Position numbers and translations under genes: made by a program
In this document: one piece after another, positions 35,393 to 45,167 of the stretch
Layout of the letters: each line of letters opens with the position of its first letter
How positions within the stretch are numbered: position 1 is the stretch's first letter
Notes under the pieces: generated by a model
The model's database searches: none
Seen by the model: only the letters and a program-made list of their open reading frames with translations
What the model was told of the DNA's origin: nothing
Assembly (NCBI RefSeq): GCF_000814475.1
Contig: NZ_JSVC01000009.1
Span: 235,148-299,147, forward strand
Length of the DNA: 64,000 bases
Source of the DNA: Flavihumibacter solisilvae
GTDB taxonomy: Bacteria > Bacteroidota > Bacteroidia > Chitinophagales > Chitinophagaceae
Direction of reading: 5' to 3'

Positions 35393-37858
35393 TTATGCGG
35401 CCTGTTTCTGTTTATTAATAGCTTTCAGCCTGCCCTGCCTGCTCCGGTAAACCACACTCATGCCGAAGCCAACGGTCATCAGGATAATTCCGATCCAGAG
35501 TATATTGATGTGCGGGAATTCATACACTTTCAATGAAATAAAAGGCACCATCCTGCTGCTTTCCTTCACCTGCAGTTCTATCTGCTGGTTCTCAAGCACC
35601 CGGCTGAACCCGAGGGCAATGTTCTGCGCAAAAACCGTATCCAGCATATACCTGGCTTCATTGTCCTTCACATAAAATACAGGACGGGCAGCATATTGGG
35701 TTCCTTCTTTTGAAAAGACGGTGATATCTGCCATCAGGGCTGTATCGGTCGGACTGAACTGGTATTTATCGTTCGATGGGTTAGGCACCACTTTATTAAG
35801 GATAAAGAATCCGTTTGAATAGTACACGGTATCATTCACCTTCAGGCTATGGTTCACAAACTGCGTGGTATCCTCGCGATTGTCCATATTATCAGCGTAA
35901 GTAATATAGCTGAAAATATCACGGTTCCAGTAGTGACGCGAATCGGGGTTATTGGAAAATCCTTCCTGCCCTTTCGTATTGCGGATGAGGTTGGGATAGA
36001 GTGTAAAACTTTCACTGCTGTCCTTCTTCATCATATCAACGCGATAGTAGCTGATGGTTCCACTTTTGCTGGTGGAATCGCTGTTCTGGTAAGTTGCCCA
36101 GTACGCGCCCATATCGGTTGCCAGTCCCTTGATCAGCGTCAGGTTCTCCAGCGGCTTTTCTTTTGACCTTTCATCGAACTTCAAGTTGATGCCCGTGGTA
36201 TTATGGGAGAGCACTTTCCTGTTGGATGCCGAGATGAGAATTCCCACCAGCGATAAGCCGAAACCAACGTGAGCGATTGAGGCACCTGCAGCCTTCAGCT
36301 TGCCCTGCAGCCCGGCCCAGATATAGGCAGCGTTTGCTACAACGGCATACACACTCGCAAAGAATGCCAGGTAAATGGCAGCCTGGAAGCCCGGGCCTTT
36401 TTTATCGTATTCCAGTCCGCTTACCACGAAGAATGTAACGGTTATTGCGGCAGTGATAACTGTTGGAACCAGGATCTTTTTGATCCACTGTTCCTTTGTT
36501 GATTTTTTATACTTGAGGTATTGGGTAACCGCAGTAAGCAGGGCAATTACTATTGCCACAAAGACCTGGATCTTGTTGAAAGAAAACTCCACATCTTCCG
36601 GTGCTGCGGTCGACTGCCCGGTGATCTTGTTATAAATCGGGTTGAAGGAAGTCTGCCAGGTAATCACTGCAGCACTGAGGAACAGGACCAGCGCGCCGAT
36701 AAACATCCAGAACTCGCGCGATGAGGTTTCCTCTTCCTTCTTGATATGCGGAATGAATTTAAAGCGGGACGCATAAAGCGCGAATGCCGGCAGAACGAAG
36801 ATCAGCATGAAGATCAGCAACTGCGTATTCATGCCCAGGTCGGTGAACGCGTGTACGGAGCTGTCGCCCAGCACCCCACTTCTGGTAAGGAAGGTAGAAT
36901 ATAGTACCAGTGAAAAACCAAGAATGAAAAATACGTAGGTAGCCCGGAGCGAATGACCGGTTGCGTTGAAGATCAGCTGTGTGTGGATGCCGGCAACAAG
37001 AACCAGCCACGGGACAAGCGAGGCGTTCTCAACCGGGTCCCAGGCCCAGTAGCCACCGAAGGTCAGGGATTCGTATGCCCAGGCGGCACCCATCATGATC
37101 CCGAGGCCGAGGATGCCGGCAGAGAACAGGCTCCAGGGAAGCGCCTGCCTTGTCCAGCCACCAAAATCCTTTTTCCAGAGCCCTGCAATCGCAAAAGCAA
37201 AAGGCACGATCGTAGAAGCGAAACCAAGAAACAATATTGGCGGGTGAATCACCATCCAGTAATTCTGGAGAAGTTGGTTCAGTCCCTGCCCGTCCTGCAT
37301 CTGGGCCAGGCTCAGGTAATCAGGGCGTGCAAAAACCGGGGCGTCGGCGAACTTTTCACGAACCAGCAGGAAGGGGTTACTGCCTATAAACACGTCACCG
37401 AAATAGAGGCCGATGATCATGGTTGCGAGGCAGATCTGGGCAAAGGAGATCACCGCCATTACCGGCGCTTCCCATTTGCTTCCGCGGGCCATGATCAGCA
37501 TCCCGATCACGCCATGCCACATGGTCCACAACAGGAAGCTACCCTCCTGTCCTTCCCAGATACAACTCAGCAGGTAGCTGGTATCGAGGGAACGGTTACT
37601 GTGGTTCCACGCATAGAAGTATTCAAAATAGTGGGCAGAAATAATGTAATAGAGTGTACCGAAAACGAAGAACACAGACAGGAAGTCGATGCCAAATGAA
37701 ATTCGGGCGAGTCGTTTCCATCTTTTTTCATCAGCCGGATCAACACTGTTGGCAGCCTTGCTGAATGCGAAGGTTGCAACGAGGGAGGATACGAAGGCAA
37801 GCACTATAAAAAAATGTCCCAGTTGCCCGGGCAACAAATGTTCACCGATATAGTTCAT
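35393..37858 (-). CDS. ccmF: Cytochrome c maturation protein CcmF (haem lyase)
   Basis: 821 residues with about 15 membrane helices. The WWD haem-handling motif is FGGYWAWDPVENASLVPWL (267-285), and periplasmic His residues flank it (HPPILF at 205-210, HTQ after the WWD). CcmF attaches haem, delivered by CcmE, to apocytochromes. It follows ccmE by 12 bases on the same strand, so the two form one unit. The other ccm genes are not in the window. Confidence 0.93.
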   Translation of the reverse strand: MNYIGEHLLPGQLGHFFIVLAFVSSLVATFAFSKAANSVDPADEKRWKRLARISFGIDFLSVFFVFGTLYYIISAHYFEYFYAWNHSNRSLDTSYLLSCIWEGQEGSFLLWTMWHGVIGMLIMARGSKWEAPVMAVISFAQICLATMIIGLYFGDVFIGSNPFLLVREKFADAPVFARPDYLSLAQMQDGQGLNQLLQNYWMVIHPPILFLGFASTIVPFAFAIAGLWKKDFGGWTRQALPWSLFSAGILGLGIMMGAAWAYESLTFGGYWAWDPVENASLVPWLVLVAGIHTQLIFNATGHSLRATYVFFILGFSLVLYSTFLTRSGVLGDSSVHAFTDLGMNTQLLIFMLIFVLPAFALYASRFKFIPHIKKEEETSSREFWMFIGALVLFLSAAVITWQTSFNPIYNKITGQSTAAPEDVEFSFNKIQVFVAIVIALLTAVTQYLKYKKSTKEQWIKKILVPTVITAAITVTFFVVSGLEYDKKGPGFQAAIYLAFFASVYAVVANAAYIWAGLQGKLKAAGASIAHVGFGLSLVGILISASNRKVLSHNTTGINLKFDERSKEKPLENLTLIKGLATDMGAYWATYQNSDSTSKSGTISYYRVDMMKKDSSESFTLYPNLIRNTKGQEGFSNNPDSRHYWNRDIFSYITYADNMDNREDTTQFVNHSLKVNDTVYYSNGFFILNKVVPNPSNDKYQFSPTDTALMADITVFSKEGTQYAARPVFYVKDNEARYMLDTVFAQNIALGFSRVLENQQIELQVKESSRMVPFISLKVYEFPHINILWIGIILMTVGFGMSVVYRSRQGRLKAINKQKQAA

Positions 37859-37870
37859 GGGTGGGTTAAA

Positions 37871-38275
37871 TTAATTAGCACTCAGATTGTTCCTGTTAGC
37901 ATTCACGTCATCCTTGTATTTGGATGGGCATTTCATCAGCATTTCCTTGCATTCGAACTTTCCATCTTTCATGCTGCCTTTCAGCACCAGTCTTTCGCTC
38001 TTTTCAAAATCGGTAGGTTTTGCATTGTGATAAATGACCAGTGTCGAATGTCCGAGCGTATCGACTGCAGTAAACTGCATATAGTTGGGGTTCTTGATCG
38101 GGTCGTAATTTACGGGTTGCGACTTGTCCAGTTTGGCGATCAGGTGCACAAACTTTCCTTCTTTCTGGCGTGCTGAAGCAACTGTATCATAGGTCGTTAG
38201 ATCGCCCATGAAACTGATCAGGACTGCAATCGCCAGTGCGATGAAAATGAGGATGATAATGTGGGTCTTTTTCAT
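37871..38275 (-). CDS. ccmE: Cytochrome c maturation haem chaperone CcmE, Cys-ligand variant
   Basis: 134 residues: one membrane anchor (about 6-24) and a periplasmic OB-fold beta-barrel. At the haem-binding position the sequence is MKCPSKY (Cys116, Tyr120) instead of the classical HxxxY, so the covalent haem ligand is Cys. This is the CxxxY form reported from archaea and Desulfovibrio and linked there to a modified Ccm system. Directly upstream of ccmF. Confidence 0.9.
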   Translation of the reverse strand: MKKTHIIILIFIALAIAVLISFMGDLTTYDTVASARQKEGKFVHLIAKLDKSQPVNYDPIKNPNYMQFTAVDTLGHSTLVIYHNAKPTDFEKSERLVLKGSMKDGKFECKEMLMKCPSKYKDDVNANRNNLSAN

Positions 38276-38430
38276 AATGCTGGGGTCTACCGCCGCAAAG
38301 TTAGGCCAATTTACTATCCCCCTTTCAAATGTTTCCGGCGGGGCTACGATTTTAACCTGACAACGGTTTGTATTTATTTTGCATCTAAGGATGGCTAACC
38401 TAACTTGCGCCCGTTTTCAAATCAGAAACT

Positions 38431-39471
38431 ATGGATCTTTCCCAATATGATGCAAACAGCCTGGGTAACCCGAACTACAATCTTTTCGGTTTACCCACAA
38501 CTGAATCGGAAGCCCGGCTGGTAATCGTTCCCGTGCCCTGGGAAGTAACAGTAAGCTATAGCGCCGGAACCGCCCGGGCAGCAGAAAATATCCTGAAAGC
38601 CAGCCGCCAGGTTGACCTTTATGATTCCGACTACCATAACCTCTGGCGCAGCGGCTTTTACATGCGGGAGGTAGATAAAAAGATTTTGTTAAAAAGTGAT
38701 TACCTCCGCAAGGAAGCGGAATTGTACATCGACTATATCTCCTCGGGAGAGCAGGTTGAAAAGAACAATTTCATGTGCCGCTCCCTGAAAGAGATCAATG
38801 AAGGCAGTCTTTTCCTCAACAACTGGGTGCATACGCAAACCCGTGAGCTGCTCGACAAGGGCAAACTGGTTGCCCTGCTTGGCGGCGACCATAGCACACC
38901 CTTTGGTTTCATCAAAGCCCTGACTGAAAAGCATGGCTCTTTCGGTATCCTGCAGATCGACGCACACTGCGATTTACGGAAAGCCTATGAAGATTTCAAA
39001 TACTCACATGCCAGTATCATGTACAATGTGCTGGAAGAACTTCCCGGCGTTGAAAAGCTGGTGCAGGTGGGAATCCGCGACTACTGCGATGAAGAGGTCG
39101 AATACATCCGTGCAAATAATGACCGGGTTGTGACCTTCTTCGACCAGCAGATCCGCGAAAGGCAATACGAAGGCGATACCTGGAGAAATATCGTTGATGA
39201 TATCATCGCTCAATTACCGCAGAAGGTCTATATCAGTTTTGACATCGACGGGCTGGATCCAAAACTCTGTGGTGATACTGGTACTCCAGTGCCTGGCGGA
39301 TTTGAAGTGGAGCAGGTTTACTACCTCTTCAAAAAAGTTCATGAAAGCGGCCGGAAGATCATCGCCTTCGACCTTAACGAAGTAGGTGTGGGAAGTACTG
39401 ACTGGAACGCGAACGTAGGTGCGCGGGTGCTTTTCAAACTTTGTAGCCTGTTAACAGCGAATAATCTCTGA
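38431..39471 (+). CDS. Arginase/agmatinase/formiminoglutamase family enzyme
   Basis: 346 residues, ureohydrolase fold with the binuclear Mn motifs GGDHS (151-155), DAHCD (177-181) and SFDIDGLDP (269-277, Asp271 and Asp273). It splits a guanidino or formimino substrate. Which one (agmatine, arginine, formiminoglutamate) cannot be settled: the extra N-terminal region of about 100 residues and the long helix at 90-140 set it apart from short arginases, and the neighbours give no pathway hint. Confidence 0.88.
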   Translation: MDLSQYDANSLGNPNYNLFGLPTTESEARLVIVPVPWEVTVSYSAGTARAAENILKASRQVDLYDSDYHNLWRSGFYMREVDKKILLKSDYLRKEAELYIDYISSGEQVEKNNFMCRSLKEINEGSLFLNNWVHTQTRELLDKGKLVALLGGDHSTPFGFIKALTEKHGSFGILQIDAHCDLRKAYEDFKYSHASIMYNVLEELPGVEKLVQVGIRDYCDEEVEYIRANNDRVVTFFDQQIRERQYEGDTWRNIVDDIIAQLPQKVYISFDIDGLDPKLCGDTGTPVPGGFEVEQVYYLFKKVHESGRKIIAFDLNEVGVGSTDWNANVGARVLFKLCSLLTANNL

Positions 39472-39472
39472 C

Positions 39473-40027
39473 ATGGTGTATGAATACGTGGTAACCCTGC
39501 AGAACCGGATCGCCAGGCAGGTGGACAGGTTCAGTGTGCTGTTGTGCGGCGCCTCCATGCTGATGTTCCTGCTTGAATACATCAGGTCCACAGAAAAGCG
39601 GCTGGTTCACATTATCGGCGTAGCCCTGATCGCCCTGCTGCTGGTAGCTAACCTTTATCGTTCGGTAAAGTTGAAAAAGCCTGTGCATTATAATTATCTG
39701 TTATTCATAACTGCATTGGTCTGGGCCAGCATGCCTTTTTATCCCTGGCTGAGCATCCCGTTTCTGATCCTGGGACTGGTTGAACGCCAGGCCAAGAAAA
39801 ACCTGGAGATCGGCTTCAGCAGCGACAGGATCGTTTTCAACAGCTTTCCGCGGAAACAATACGCCTGGGAAGATTTCGATAATATCGTGCTGCGCGATAA
39901 CCTCCTGACCCTCGATTTTAATGACAACCGCCTTTTCCAGCGCGAAACCATTGATGAAGAAGGGGATGCAGACGAGGACGAATTCAACCGGTATTGCGCA
40001 GAAAAACTTAAATCTGTCAGCGCCTGA
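39473..40027 (+). CDS. Membrane protein with C-terminal soluble strand domain (184 aa)
   Basis: Starts one base after the previous stop, so it is probably translated with the arginase-family gene. Four hydrophobic segments (about 22-40, 45-63, 76-90, 90-103) are followed by a strand-rich C-terminal part (110-184, with GFSSDRIVFNSFPRKQYAWE and NLLTLDFNDNRLFQRE), like PH-like domains after membrane helices. No named family recognised. Acidic tail EEGDADEDE. Confidence 0.78.
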   Translation: MVYEYVVTLQNRIARQVDRFSVLLCGASMLMFLLEYIRSTEKRLVHIIGVALIALLLVANLYRSVKLKKPVHYNYLLFITALVWASMPFYPWLSIPFLILGLVERQAKKNLEIGFSSDRIVFNSFPRKQYAWEDFDNIVLRDNLLTLDFNDNRLFQRETIDEEGDADEDEFNRYCAEKLKSVSA

Positions 40028-40091
40028 CCCCCACCCTCGCACAATCGTAGTATCTTTGCTCTCGCAGTTTTTTACTTTTTAATATTTCATT

Positions 40092-41390
40092 TTGAATTTT
40101 ACTCAGAGCCCTTTTCTCCTTTATTCAGATGGGAAAGGAAACATATTTGAAGACAATACCCTGTTCGCCACCGGGCGTAGCGGCTGGGATGTTTACCCCG
40201 TTCCGGAGGAAGACTGGATCGAACTGCCGAAGGGCGGAAACCTTTACGAGTTACCAGGCCGCCGCGGCATCGGGATCGACGTAAAGACCGGTGAAATGCG
40301 GCTCTGCGAAAAGGGCTGGGCTGTGGCAGCATTTATCCCGCCTGCCCACACCGGGCTGTTCCTGGCGGCTTATGAAACTGCCCCGGATGCTCCTACGCTC
40401 CCCTTGTTCTGTTATACCGCTGCCGGCTGGGTCGAGGGCAAATTCGTTGTCCCCGCTGTCCGGATCGAATCGGACATCAGGCAGGAATGCGTTGGTTATG
40501 ACGACCGCATCATTGAGACAGGCGTTTCAAAAATGCTGGAATCATTCCCGCATAACCGGCTTGTGAAACACCTCGCAGATAATTGTTGCAATACTTATCA
40601 TTGTCCTGCTGCCCGTAACTACTTTATGGGACGATGGGAATGCCCGATCCCCGCATCACCCGCATGTAATGCGAACTGCGTGGGATGCATATCCCTGCAG
40701 CCGGATGAAGAGCCGATCGTTTCGACACAGGACAGGCTGACCTTCAGGCCATCGCCGGAAGAGATCGTTGAATACACGGTACCGCACCTGGAATCAGCGC
40801 CCTACCCGATCGTCAGCTTCGGCCAGGGATGTGAAGGTGAGCCATTGCTTGTTTGGGAAACCATGCGCGATGCCATTCTCGAGATCAGGAAACATACTGA
40901 CAAGGGAAGCATCAATGTGAATACGAACGGGTCAAAACCCGATGCTGTGAAAGCGCTTTGTGAAGCGGGACTGAACAGTATCCGCGTGAGTACGAACTCG
41001 GCACGCCGGGAAGTATACATGCCTTATTACAGACCTAATAACTACGACTTCGAGGATATCATTGAAAGCCTGAAAATAATGCGCAGTTATGGTGGGTGGA
41101 CCTCCATCAACTATTTCGTTTTCCCGGGGATGACCGACAGTGTTGAAGAATATGAAGCACTGAGGAAGCTGATCAGGGAAACGGACCTGTGCATGATCCA
41201 GTGGCGTAATTTCAATATCGATCCCGACTGGTATCTCGGGAAAATCGGTGTGACCGATACTGGCGAATGTATGGGCGTGAAGCAGTTGATGGAATTGATC
41301 AGGGAGGAATTTCCGCATCTTAAATTCGGTTATTACAATCCACCGATGGAAAGAATAAAAGGAAATTTTGAACTGGACTTTGCCCACTGA
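40092..41390 (+). CDS. Radical SAM protein
   Basis: 432 residues from a TTG at 40092 (no closer ATG; the next Met lies at 70). The radical SAM cluster is CNANCVGC (Cys192, 196, 199), a Cx3Cx2C motif, with GQGCEGEP as the GGE-like SAM-binding strand. Four more Cys (165, 166, 171, 184) in NCCNTYHCPAARNYFMGRWEC just before it suggest an extra iron-sulfur or zinc site. The substrate is unknown. The next gene begins 23 bases before its stop. Confidence 0.88.
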   Translation: MNFTQSPFLLYSDGKGNIFEDNTLFATGRSGWDVYPVPEEDWIELPKGGNLYELPGRRGIGIDVKTGEMRLCEKGWAVAAFIPPAHTGLFLAAYETAPDAPTLPLFCYTAAGWVEGKFVVPAVRIESDIRQECVGYDDRIIETGVSKMLESFPHNRLVKHLADNCCNTYHCPAARNYFMGRWECPIPASPACNANCVGCISLQPDEEPIVSTQDRLTFRPSPEEIVEYTVPHLESAPYPIVSFGQGCEGEPLLVWETMRDAILEIRKHTDKGSINVNTNGSKPDAVKALCEAGLNSIRVSTNSARREVYMPYYRPNNYDFEDIIESLKIMRSYGGWTSINYFVFPGMTDSVEEYEALRKLIRETDLCMIQWRNFNIDPDWYLGKIGVTDTGECMGVKQLMELIREEFPHLKFGYYNPPMERIKGNFELDFAH

Positions 41391-42303
41391 TCAAAGAATA
41401 AATAAAAGCCTGTTGACCGGTGCTGCATTGGCAGTACTGGCAACCATTATCTGGAGCGGTAATTTCATTATCGCCAGGAAAGTGATCCACGAGATCCCGC
41501 CTGTTGCCCTTGCATTCTTCCGTTGGCTTACGGCATCGCTGATCATGATCCCGATCGGCTGGAAGCAGTTGCGGAAAGACTTCCCGGAGATCAAAAAAAA
41601 CATGCCGTATTTTTTTTATACGGCACTCACAGGAGTAACTCTCTTCAATACGTTTGTGTATGTTGCCGGGCACTACTCACCGGCAATTAACCTGGCATTG
41701 ATCGGGACTACTTCCTCGCCCATTATCTCCATCCTGCTTGCGCGGATTTTCCTGGGAGAAAAGGTTACCGCAATGCGCGTGGCAGGACTTACCCTGTGCA
41801 TTGCCGGTATACTTTACCTTCTCTCGCAGGGAAGCCTGCAGCGACTGATCACACTTCAGTTCGGTAAAGGAGACGCCTGGGTTTTACTTGGTGCTTTCGC
41901 CTTTGCCGTTTATAATATCCTCGTCAGGAAAAAGCCACCAACCATTGGGGCCAGTAGTTTCCTGCTTACAGTTTTCTGGATGGGCACACTATTGCTGCTG
42001 CCCGCTTACCTCGTTGAATCTGCCGCCGCACCGCCGGTAGTATGGGATGGTTATCTCTTAGGAGTGATCCTCTACCTCGGTCTCGGCACTTCCGTAATTT
42101 CATTTTTATGCTGGAACGCTGCCATTGCCCGGTTGGGTGCCGCACGCACTGCCCTGTTTGGCAATCTTATCCCGATTTTCAGCAGTCTCGAAGCCCTGCT
42201 GATCCTGCAGGAGAAGATCACCTATATCCACATCATCAGTGGCATTTTGGTTATCACGGGCCTGGTGATTGCCAATATCAGCACGCTGAAGGTGAATAGG
42301 TGA
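41368..42303 (+). CDS. DMT-superfamily transporter (EamA family)
   Basis: 311 residues from a TTG at 41368 that follows AAAAGGAAA, and overlaps the radical SAM stop by 23 bases. Ten membrane helices in two EamA repeats (about 15-145 and 165-305), with the usual GxxxxLxxxIWSGNFIIAR opening and the PxxxxxxxxLxGE loop. It exports an unknown metabolite (amino acids or related compounds in known members). Coupling to the radical SAM gene suggests both act on one product; inference. Confidence 0.9.
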   Translation: MNWTLPTDQRINKSLLTGAALAVLATIIWSGNFIIARKVIHEIPPVALAFFRWLTASLIMIPIGWKQLRKDFPEIKKNMPYFFYTALTGVTLFNTFVYVAGHYSPAINLALIGTTSSPIISILLARIFLGEKVTAMRVAGLTLCIAGILYLLSQGSLQRLITLQFGKGDAWVLLGAFAFAVYNILVRKKPPTIGASSFLLTVFWMGTLLLLPAYLVESAAAPPVVWDGYLLGVILYLGLGTSVISFLCWNAAIARLGAARTALFGNLIPIFSSLEALLILQEKITYIHIISGILVITGLVIANISTLKVNR

Positions 42304-42403
42304 ATAAGCGAATGGGAAATTTCCTAACAGCTTCCCAAACTTCAGAGCAAATTTTTCGCGTTTAAACTAACAATACTATTTTTAAGGAGCCAATACACAA
42401 TTG

Positions 42404-43282
42404 ATGACCGCTGAATTTGAAACACAGAAGAACCTCCGTGCCGGTGGCTACACAGCAGCCGTAATAGGAACATTATTGCTGGTCCTGTTTTTTATCCGTT
42501 GGACGCTCCCCGTAGTGCCACCGCCTCCATACGAAGAAGGCATAGAAGTGAACCTGGGTAACAGCGATGAAGGGTTTGGTGACGACCAGCCCATGTCACC
42601 CGAAAGCCCGGCACCTGCCAAACAGCCTCAATATACTCCACCGAAAGTAGCAGCCGTTGCTGCCGAAGATGTTCGTGACGTGGATACAGATGATACTGAA
42701 GAAGACGCACCGGTAGTGAAAAAACCAGATGTGAAAAAGCCCGAGGCTACGAAAATTCCTGAGAAGGAAGTAACCCAAAAGCCTGCGGTAAAGAAGCCAA
42801 CCACCCCGGTTACCAATCCTGTTCCCGCACCGCCAAAGCCTAAGGCTGTTTTTAAAGGTGTTTCAGGAACAGGTACAGGTGGCAATGAAGCGGACACATA
42901 TAAAAAGGGCGGAAACCAGGGAATAGCCGGTGGTTCCGGTGACCAGGGCAAACCCGGTGGTGATCCGAATTCAACCAACTATGAAGGTTCTGGTGGAAGC
43001 GGCAAGTCAGGCGTGAGTATTTCGCGTGGACTAACCGGTCGCAAGATCGCCAGCGTACCTTCATTTGAAGATGACTTCAATGAGAACGCCAAGGTCGCGC
43101 TTGATATCCGGATCGATGAAGGTGGTAAAGTGATCTCCGCTGTGTACCAGCCCCGCGGTTCCACAACTTCCAACAGCAACCTGAAAGCAATTGCAGTCCG
43201 TAAAGCCATGCAGCTTAAGTTTACCGCGGGCAGCGAAGAGCAGATAGGGACTATCATTTTCAACTTCAGGCTTAAGAGCTGA
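42404..43282 (+). CDS. TonB-like energy-transducer protein
   Basis: The ATG at 42404 (a TTG precedes it in frame). 292 residues: short cytosolic N-terminus, one membrane helix (about 16-33), then a Pro/Lys/Glu-rich periplasmic linker (about 34-150 with VKKPDVKKPEATKIPEKE), a Gly-rich stretch (150-205), and a C-terminal beta domain (about 215-292, TSNSNLKAIAVRKAMQLKFT) like TonB/TolA. It would transmit proton-motive force to outer-membrane receptors. ExbB and ExbD are not adjacent here, which is atypical for a TonB locus. Followed by folC. Confidence 0.85.
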   Translation: MTAEFETQKNLRAGGYTAAVIGTLLLVLFFIRWTLPVVPPPPYEEGIEVNLGNSDEGFGDDQPMSPESPAPAKQPQYTPPKVAAVAAEDVRDVDTDDTEEDAPVVKKPDVKKPEATKIPEKEVTQKPAVKKPTTPVTNPVPAPPKPKAVFKGVSGTGTGGNEADTYKKGGNQGIAGGSGDQGKPGGDPNSTNYEGSGGSGKSGVSISRGLTGRKIASVPSFEDDFNENAKVALDIRIDEGGKVISAVYQPRGSTTSNSNLKAIAVRKAMQLKFTAGSEEQIGTIIFNFRLKS

Positions 43283-43324
43283 TAATTTCCTGTAATTACT
43301 ACAGCTTCATTTAGTTTTGCAGTG

Positions 43325-44614
43325 ATGAATTACCAGGAGACCATCGACTTCCTATTCGGACGTTTGCCCATGTTCAGCAAACTGGGTGCAGATGCATATA
43401 AGAAAGACCTGCATAATATCCGCGAGCTTGAAGCGGTTAACGATAACCCGCACACGAAGTTCAGATCCATTCATGTTGCCGGAACAAATGGCAAGGGTTC
43501 AACCAGCCACATGCTTGCAGCCATACTGCAACAGGCAGGTTATAAGACCGGGCTCTATACTTCCCCACACCTGAAAGATTTCCGCGAACGGATTCGCATC
43601 AATGGCGAAATGATTCCTGAGAATTATGTGGTTGATTTCACCGAAAGGATGCAGGAGCCGATCGCCGCAGTTGAACCATCTTTTTTTGAGCTTACCGTTT
43701 CAATGGCATTCACGTGGTTTGCAGCGGAGAAAGTGGATGTCGCCATTGTGGAAGTTGGACTGGGCGGCCGGCTCGACAGCACCAATATAGTGACGCCGGA
43801 AATCGCGGTGATCACGAATATCGGCTGGGATCATATGAATATACTTGGCGACAGCCTTGAAAAGATCGCATTTGAAAAAGCGGGCATAATAAAAGAAGGG
43901 ATCCCGGTTGTGATAGGCGAAATGCTGCCTGAAACCCAGCCGGTGTTTGAACAGGTGGCACGCGATAAAAATGCGGCCATCTACCTGGCAGACCAGCAGC
44001 AGCAGGTTGTGCAATGGGAAAATGGCGGAGTTAAACTTTCCGTGACGATAAAAGAAGATTGCCGGGTAGACGGGCATCACTACCTGCTCGACCTGCCTGG
44101 GGTTTACCAGCTGAAAAATGTACTCACCGTAATCCAGGCAATAAGGGTATTACAGCAAAAAGGCTGGAGCATTCCCGAAAGCGCAATCCATAATGGTCTC
44201 GCCCATACGAAAAAACTGACCGGCCTTCACGGCAGGTGGGAACAGGTAGGGAAAGATCCGCTGGTGATCCTTGATGTGGGCCACAATGAAGACGGCATCA
44301 AAGCGATCAGGGAACAACTGGAACTGATGGCCTATACCCGGCTGCATATCGTAGTGGGAATGGTAAAGGACAAAGACGTTTCCCGGGCGATCAGCCAGCT
44401 TCCGGCACATGCTACTTACTACTTTACTGCAGCAAATATTCCGCGTGCTATGGCAGCCGAACAGCTTGCCGCAATTGGAAATGCGGCCGGGCTCAAAGGA
44501 AATACCTACCCTGACGTAAACAGTGCTTTCCGGGCTGCGAAAGATGCGGCAGACGACAAAGACCTGGTGCTCGTTTGCGGAAGTGTATTCGTTGTGGGAG
44601 AAGTCAACCCGTAA
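43325..44614 (+). CDS. folC: Folylpolyglutamate/dihydrofolate synthase
   Basis: 429 residues (the GTG before the ATG at 43325 is in frame but less likely). Mur-ligase fold: P-loop HVAGTNGKGSTSHMLA (about 50-65), the SPHLKDFRERI loop, GGRLDSTNIV, and the C-terminal HNEDGIKAI. It adds glutamate to dihydropteroate and folates. The last 11 bases overlap the convergent Nudix gene. Confidence 0.95.
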   Translation: MNYQETIDFLFGRLPMFSKLGADAYKKDLHNIRELEAVNDNPHTKFRSIHVAGTNGKGSTSHMLAAILQQAGYKTGLYTSPHLKDFRERIRINGEMIPENYVVDFTERMQEPIAAVEPSFFELTVSMAFTWFAAEKVDVAIVEVGLGGRLDSTNIVTPEIAVITNIGWDHMNILGDSLEKIAFEKAGIIKEGIPVVIGEMLPETQPVFEQVARDKNAAIYLADQQQQVVQWENGGVKLSVTIKEDCRVDGHHYLLDLPGVYQLKNVLTVIQAIRVLQQKGWSIPESAIHNGLAHTKKLTGLHGRWEQVGKDPLVILDVGHNEDGIKAIREQLELMAYTRLHIVVGMVKDKDVSRAISQLPAHATYYFTAANIPRAMAAEQLAAIGNAAGLKGNTYPDVNSAFRAAKDAADDKDLVLVCGSVFVVGEVNP

Positions 44615-45155
44615 ACTGCAGTTTTCCCATTTTAATCAGGGCGAAGAAAATACAGTTCACATGCAGTGACTGCTTTATTTCCTGTCGCATGAGCATGGCT
44701 GTAAGTTCATCCAGTGAGATCTCTACCACTTCAATTTCTTCGTTGTGATCCAGCTGCTGGCTGTCCTGTTTTATGCCGCCGGTAGCCAGGTACAGTTCCG
44801 TATAGTTATTCAGTACCCCGGGATTTGCGGCAACCCTTCCCACAAATTCAATGTTCTCAAATGCATATCCCGTTTCTTCCTTAAGCTCGCGTTTCATTCC
44901 TGTGGCGAAGTCCTCACCCGGATCAATGAATCCACCCGGGGTTTCCAGGATCACTTCACCAATTGGATGCCGGTACTGCCTTACCATCAGTACTTTGTTG
45001 TCGGCGGTCAATGCCAGTGCTGTTGCCGAAGTAGGCAACTCCACGACAAAATACGGATCAATGATGGCCCCGTCGTCCCGCTGGCAGCGATCCCGCCTTG
45101 CAGTAAAATAAATGTGGTTGCTGATGTATTCCGATGACAGCGTTTTCCAGTGCAT
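44604..45155 (-). CDS. Nudix hydrolase, ADP-ribose pyrophosphatase-like
   Basis: 183 residues with the complete Nudix box GFIDPGEDFATGMKRELKEE TGY (Gly75 to Tyr97: GX5EX7REUXEEXGU) and upstream VRQYRHPIGEVILETPGG, the arrangement of NudF-type ADP-sugar pyrophosphatases. It cleaves ADP-ribose or a related nucleotide sugar. Convergent with folC. Confidence 0.9.
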   Translation of the reverse strand: MHWKTLSSEYISNHIYFTARRDRCQRDDGAIIDPYFVVELPTSATALALTADNKVLMVRQYRHPIGEVILETPGGFIDPGEDFATGMKRELKEETGYAFENIEFVGRVAANPGVLNNYTELYLATGGIKQDSQQLDHNEEIEVVEISLDELTAMLMRQEIKQSLHVNCIFFALIKMGKLQFTG

Positions 45156-45167
45156 AATTTGTTGTAA

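Noticed and set aside
36953..37699. 248-aa plus-strand ORF
   Set aside because: Antisense to ccmF; rich in His, Gln and Arg as complement frames of membrane genes often are.
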